The position numbers were made by a program, and so were the translations under genes. A stretch of DNA of 64,000 nt from Larus michahellis. Its lineage: Eukaryota; Chordata; Aves; Charadriiformes; Laridae. This document shows positions 58,991 through 64,000 of this stretch, one piece after another; position 1 is the first letter of the stretch; each line of letters starts with the position of its first letter. The notes beneath the pieces are model-generated. The model had not been told where the DNA came from. It searched no databases and was given only the letters and a program-made list of their open reading frames with translations. The stretch covers positions 6,054,201 to 6,118,200 of the forward strand of contig NC_133913.1 of the NCBI RefSeq assembly GCF_964199755.1. Direction: 5' to 3'.

Positions 58991-59472
58991 GTGTGAGGTT
59001 ACCACTGAGAGCTCAGCACCACGCCCAAAGCCCCCAGTTTGGCTGGGGACAGGCCTGATGAGTGATCACCTGACTGCGAATCAACCACCTGAGGCTATAA
59101 ATGTCAGTGGCCATCAGGGCCCCCCCACCCCGTGGGCTCTCGGCTCCACAGTGGCTGGCTGTGCTGGGGGATCTCCCTGGAGCAGGGACCTCTCCGGGTC
59201 ACCCCTCGAGGCTGAGACCCCTCACCTGGCAGCAGACACCCATGACTTGCCAAGTCACAGTTTTTGCACACATGTAACATTTGAGATACGTGTAGTAAGC
59301 TTGCGCAATGATCTTTGTATCCCATACTAACTTTAAGCGTAGTAGAGTATTGACTGCAAATCCATCTGTACTTATTAAGTATTTTACATACCTAAATTTA
59401 CTGATTAGAACTACTAGACCGGATCTGCCCGAGGGATCTCCAACTCTTCTCCTGCGACGACCTCTTAACACA
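58991..59472 (+). repeat. Possible solo LTR of an endogenous retrovirus
   Basis: About 480 bp that could begin TGTG and end AACA, with a TATAAA (about 59095) and a GC-rich downstream part followed by an AT-rich part. The layout suggests an LTR, but I cannot match it to a named family and saw no target-site duplication. No retroviral coding sequence is present. Confidence 0.25.
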
Positions 59473-59559
59473 CTTCAGTTACAAACCGAAAATTACAGTC
59501 CCCGTGAACGGACCCAGCTCTGGGAGCTGAAGCTGTGAAGACAACGGCAGAACAAACGC

Positions 59560-60967
59560 TCATCAACAAGAGCTAATTTATTTCTTACCAGACAGACGAA
59601 AGTCAGTACAGTATTTCTTTTAACATCAACACGTCCTAGGTTAAACTTAACAAATCGTAATGCGGTGACTTGCGGTATGACGATGTGCTTTGTCCTCCTG
59701 CCCCAGAACACTCCCCGGCAGTGCTTTCGGTCCTTTCAGTGATCAGAACCAGTTACTCCGCTTTCTGCTGCATTCGCATTCAGCTTCTCTCACATCATCT
59801 AGTGACAATTTATGTGGTGCAATCACACCTTTCGCGTATCAGGATTTCCGGAAGTAGGAAGAACACAGACATTTAAAATAGCAGGGTATCTAGCCAAGGA
59901 CAGCTGAATAAATTTAATCCACACATTATAAATGCGATGCTAGAAGTGTTAAAACCCCGTATCTCCCGAGCCACATAATACCAACGTCTCGTACCAGTGA
60001 ATAAATTACTTCTATTCCATACAGATTAAGGTATGCAGAGAAACACCAAGTAGTAATAGCTGTCAAAAATGCAGAGGTAAACTAATAAGCCTAAAAATAC
60101 GACAACTAAATTCCAAACCAAACTAGTGAAAGCGTAACTTTAAGAAAACCTAAATTTCAGAACTTTGTGATACCTCTTCCAATTTTAAAGTGAAGGTATT
60201 AAAAACAATACTCATTATTTCAGCTGCTGCACAGCTTTTTAAAGAATAATCCCATGTGCGTGGCATATTTTGATTATGTTTAAATACTTTAAAACAGAGG
60301 TTCTTTTTTTTCCCCAAGAGCATGCCCAAATGATTTGAACACATTCACTAAATTGCATGGTTTCACGACAGCGATTTTGTCATACCAGTAATTTAGTAGA
60401 ACCCGGTGCATCTCCTTTCACAAACTTACATTCTAAAATCTCAAATTCATAAATATTCATATTTTAAATATTTAATTTTACATGAATATTGGGTATTCTT
60501 AGCATTTTTTTTCCTCCTGTTTCCAGGTACTAGTTTGATAAGGAAACCATTTTTACATCACAATCTTATCTGGCACTGACCGGACACACCCCATTAGACT
60601 ACAGTCTTTAAGAATCATTATTTTAAAACCTATTTCCCAAGGCAAAACTAAAAGAAATTATCGGAAGAGTTGTACACCAGGGTTCACCCACAGAAGTTAA
60701 ATAATAGCTTGGCTGTTAATTAATTAGTCTGATTATTTTTTAAGTTAACATTCACCAGTTCGGCTTTACGATATTCTGACATTGCCCGTCGCGTTAACAG
60801 TTTAAGTAGAACCCGAGAGCCCTTAAAGCAAATTCAACTTCTTGTCAAGATACAGCTTTAAATACGAATATTAGTAGTTCAAACTTTACAAATAATTAAA
60901 AAGAATTAGTGTATCATCTCTCATACAGCCAGACTGCGGAGCAGATTTTTATGCAACTGGTATTTCA
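59560..60967 (-). other. MEIOC: MEIOC 3' UTR with AATAAA at 59577-59582
   Basis: AT-rich minus-strand sequence after the MEIOC stop at 60968-60970, reaching a TTTATT on plus (AATAAA on minus) at 59577-59582. No other exon is seen in between. The 1.4-kb length is inferred. Confidence 0.5.
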
Positions 60968-61191
60968 TTAGTGCTTGCTTACTTCAGCCCACTGGTTTAG
61001 GACGCCGCAGCTGTTTGCGTTTTCGCACGCTTTTTCTTCAGGTTGCGCCGTCTCCCGAAGAGCTTTCTCTCGATCCGGTTTTCCAGCTGGAGATTTCGGT
61101 AAGGTCATCTGGAACGCGCACCAGAGTGTTGTACGTGCTTTACGCGTTGCTATGCTCATCTCTCTAATTGCCAGAGCAAGAGCAAACACAT
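60968..61191 (-). CDS. MEIOC: MEIOC, terminal coding exon (partial gene)
   Basis: MEIOC is a meiosis-specific cytoplasmic protein that, with YTHDC2, stabilises meiotic transcripts in germ cells. After a clear acceptor (ttcctccctgcag) this exon encodes '(D)VFALALAIREMSIATRKA' and 'RTTLWCAFQMTLPKSP', matching the conserved end of the MEIOC coiled-coil domain (ATRK-RT-LWCA-QMTLPK), then a divergent polar tail of about 35 residues and TAA. It starts in phase 1, needing a G from the preceding exon, which I cannot find before the right edge. The gene sits tail-to-tail with CCDC43, as in human. A testis- or ovary-restricted transcript is expected. Confidence 0.8.
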
Positions 61192-63539
61192 CTGCAGGGA
61201 GGAAGCAGCGTTTTAATCTTTATTACACAGGTCATCAGCATGCACTATTTGGGATTAATTCACCCTGGCGATGCTAAAAAGTGCAAAACTTTTTTAGCCT
61301 TTTTTGTGTGTGATTTTGTGTCTGTCTCTTTATACGGTTGTAAAATTCAATCTAAGCAAGCAGTGACTTTTAGGCCCTCATACACAGATTATATGGAATT
61401 TAAATACTTATTTTGTTAAAGCTCCTACTTAGCTGTTGCCTGTTACGAGGAGGCACCTAAAGCCTTACGGTCACCTCCGGTTTTGAAAGTATCCCGTCTG
61501 CACACACACTACAGGCATCCCGCCCCTTCCTCTGCCAGCTCCTTGCTGAATGTTCACAGCAACCCCTCCACATCCACAAAGCGGATCCTTTGCCCATCTT
61601 GCCTAAGAAATTATTAAGACAGGTGAAGGAATAGCTTGTTTATGGCATTTTGCTAAAGCCTACAGATCATGTTCTGCAAAAACTTTGACAAAACTCACCA
61701 CTTCAAAATAAAGAAAAAGTGGTACAATGTCCATTTATTCAATAGCAATCACTTAATGCTTAGATAATGCTTTGATTTCAATTCTAGCCCGTACAAAGAC
61801 ACAAATTCCTCTAGATAGCAGAGTTTTCAGTCAGAACTTGCACGTTATTCTGGGGTAGGGCCACACATGCTCTTCTTGGGGCTGGGTCGCACTACACCAT
61901 GTCGGGCTGCACAGAAACCACGCGTGCACTCGCCTCCGTGCTCAAACACTTCCATAGGTTTGGAAGCAGCGGAAGACTGACTACAGTCTGCCCTTCCAAG
62001 TCCTCACGCTCAGTGAGTGCGACTGCGGTTTCATTTCTTGCAAAAAGCTGGCACCTACCTTCAACCAGTATTCTCGGATTCACTGTTCCGGGTGAAAGCA
62101 TCCCCTCCTGCTGGAACTAGCGGTGCCTCAGAAAAGGGCAGAATTTAAAAGCCTAGCCTTACCCTCTCACCACCCCTCTGGCTCTCACTCCCTGGGCTGG
62201 GTTCTGTGCAACCCATTCTGAGACATCCCTCCTTCCTTCTGCACAGAGTGACTACCGATTCCTCTGCAGTGACCACCGATTCCTCTGCATCGGCCACCAC
62301 TAGAGCAGCCGGAAGGAGCGGTACAGAAAATTGATTCAGGTAACTGTGAAGAATCACCATGAAAATCCACTTGTCCAACACAAGAGTCAGCCATCCAAAG
62401 GATTTTAGAAGGTAGCGTCTGGAAGGATAACTCCAGAGAAGTAAAGGACAGAATACGCAGCAGGAGGATGTGATTACCATGTCTTGTGCTTTCAAAATTC
62501 CAGTTTCCACACCAAGCTTTGTGGAATCCAGAAGAGACCTCAGGAATGGTGTCACCTGGACTGCCTACAAGAAGCTGGGAAACAAGTGACACATAAATGT
62601 GCACCTCAAAGCTGTAAGATATGGTTGGCATTTGGGTCTCTACCAGGGAGGAAGGCAAAACTCCACAGTAATAAGGAAGAGCTGTTTTAAAGTCTTTGTC
62701 TGAATGCAGTGCCTGAGAGTTACACACATTAAAAAGGTCTTTTCTCCCCTCAGGGGATGATCTGTAACTTCTATATCTTTCGAAAGATCTTGAACACTGA
62801 ATCTAGCGCAATCTCAAAGCAGAGGTATGGTCAGAGCTCTGCCAGGCATGATGGTTGTCCTGGGTGAAAGATGGCACTCCGTAAACCCCTTTTTCTTATC
62901 ATTGTGATTTCTTCCAGAACTTCATTAAGTGGGCAAAAACATTTACAAACAACTGCCAGATACCTCGTACAGTTCCACAACTTCCGTGTGCACTATTAGA
63001 ATTTTTCAGACCCCTGTTGTGCATGAATACAACCGATATGATGCAGCTCAGATCCATCTGCTTCCCACTGAACTAAATCCGTGTTGCAACTAAAGCTGGG
63101 GAGCTGGGAGAAGAGAAGACCATGGCTCATGTAAGAATTTTATTTAAATCAAACTTCTTGGAATACAGGACACAACAGACAGGTCCTGCCTGATAAGATA
63201 CTTAATATCGGATGAGATGTAATAGAAAGGTGCTGTGGAAACAAGGTTGGGCCAGGGAAGACCGCTTCTCAAACAAAACAAGAAAGCTCTGCCAAAGAGA
63301 CGAGATGCAGAGCTTCAGGCCTGCTCCTCAAGGCTCTCCCAGACACGTAGCAAATATAGCTACTATGTTCAATAATCTTCCATTGGAAATGTCCTCCCCA
63401 GTTCCCACAACAGGCTAGCACATCTTGGAGACATGTAGCCAAAGAAATCACAACCCTTCTAGTTAAGGAATCAGACCCCATGGTGCAGAGCCCACTTCTT
63501 TCTCTTCTCTTCGACCAGGGAGCAGATCTAGTCCTCAGC
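61192..63539. other. MEIOC: MEIOC last intron (within window), no other exon recognised
   Basis: No segment on the minus strand matches the MEIOC block expected just upstream (the conserved GKMERLRSSP region). A 180-codon minus-strand open frame (62185-62727) shows no family resemblance. A 2.5-copy repeat of about 21 bp ('gtgaccaccgattcctctgc') lies at 62248-62298. Confidence 0.45.
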
Positions 63540-64000
63540 ACAAGAAGGACATGGACCTGTTGGAGCGCGGCCAGAGGAGGCCCCAGAGATGCTGGGAGGG
63601 CTGGAGCCCCTCTGCTGTGAGGACAGGCTGAGAGAGCTGAGGGGGTTCAGCCTGGAGAAGAGAAGGCTCTGGGGAGACCTTGGAGCCCCTTCCAGTCCCT
63701 AAAGGGGCTCCAGGAAAGCTGGGGAGGGACTCTGGAGCAGGGAGGGGAGCCGTGGGACGAGGGGGAAGGGTTTTAAACTGAAAGAGGGGAGATTGAGATG
63801 AGACATTGGGAAGAAATTCTTTGCTGTGAGTGTGGTGAGCCCCTGGCCCAGGTTGCCCAGAGAAGCTGTGGCTGCCCCATCCCTGGAGGGGTTCAAGGCC
63901 AGGTTGGACGCGGCTTGGAGCAACCTGGGCTGGTGGGAGGTGTCCCTGCCCAGGGCAGGGGGTGGCACTGGGTGGGCTTGAAGGTCCCTTCCAACCCAAA
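63540..64000 (+). mobile_element. CR1 fragment, cut by the window edge
   Basis: The plus strand reads the CR1 ORF2 end and 3' region in sense: 'ggagcgcggccagaggaggc', 'agagagctgagggggttcag', 'cctggagaagagaaggctct' and finally 'gggcttgaaggtcccttcca'. Same subfamily as the nested copy at 44.77-45.14 kb. Confidence 0.93.

Noticed and set aside
61890-62110. Possible further MEIOC exon
   Set aside because: All three minus-strand frames were read. None gives the expected conserved block, and phases do not join to 61191.
62185-62727. 180-codon minus-strand open frame near MEIOC
   Set aside because: No resemblance to MEIOC or any family I recognise and no supporting splice sites in phase. Probably chance.

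Overview
The window is vertebrate genomic DNA, almost certainly from a bird. It carries many CR1 non-LTR retrotransposon fragments (reverse-transcriptase ORF, ATTCTGTG-type 3' ends), short-intron genes in very GC-rich DNA typical of an avian microchromosome, and the gene order MEIOC - CCDC43 - DBF4B - ADAM11 known from human 17q21.31 (orthologous to chicken chromosome 27; order recalled, not searched). There is no bacterial, phage or CRISPR content.

Layout. 1-14.3 kb: no recognisable gene; holds a 1.3-kb CR1 with a largely open reverse-transcriptase frame (8.48-9.80 kb). 14.3-26.8 kb, minus strand: complete ADAM11, 26 coding exons whose splice phases sum to a 770-residue protein, with a 2.4-kb 3' UTR. 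The introns and flanks are full of G/C-rich minisatellites. 27-31.5 kb: GC-rich repeat-laden intergenic DNA. 31.5-45.8 kb, minus strand: complete DBF4B, 11 coding exons, 775 residues. 45,780-46,134: a 355-bp CpG-rich head-to-head promoter. 46.1-57.05 kb, plus strand: complete CCDC43, 5 exons, 215 residues. 57-59.5 kb: intergenic DNA with a CR1 and a possible LTR. 59.56-61.19 kb, minus strand: the terminal exon and 3' UTR of MEIOC, whose remaining exons must lie beyond the right edge. The window ends inside another CR1.

Functionally these are four unrelated housekeeping, cell-cycle, neural and germ-line genes: ADAM11 (catalytically dead neuronal membrane ADAM), DBF4B (activator subunit of CDC7 kinase), CCDC43 (small coiled-coil protein) and MEIOC (meiotic RNA-regulator partner). 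DBF4B and CCDC43 share one promoter. I see no new multi-gene system. The points most worth a second look are three apparent U12-type (minor spliceosome) introns in the head-to-head pair, including an AT-AC intron in CCDC43; a CR1 that abuts the exon 9 acceptor of DBF4B; a minimal uORF overlapping the ADAM11 start codon as ATGA; a nested CR1-in-CR1; and two CR1 copies sharing the same disabling frameshift.
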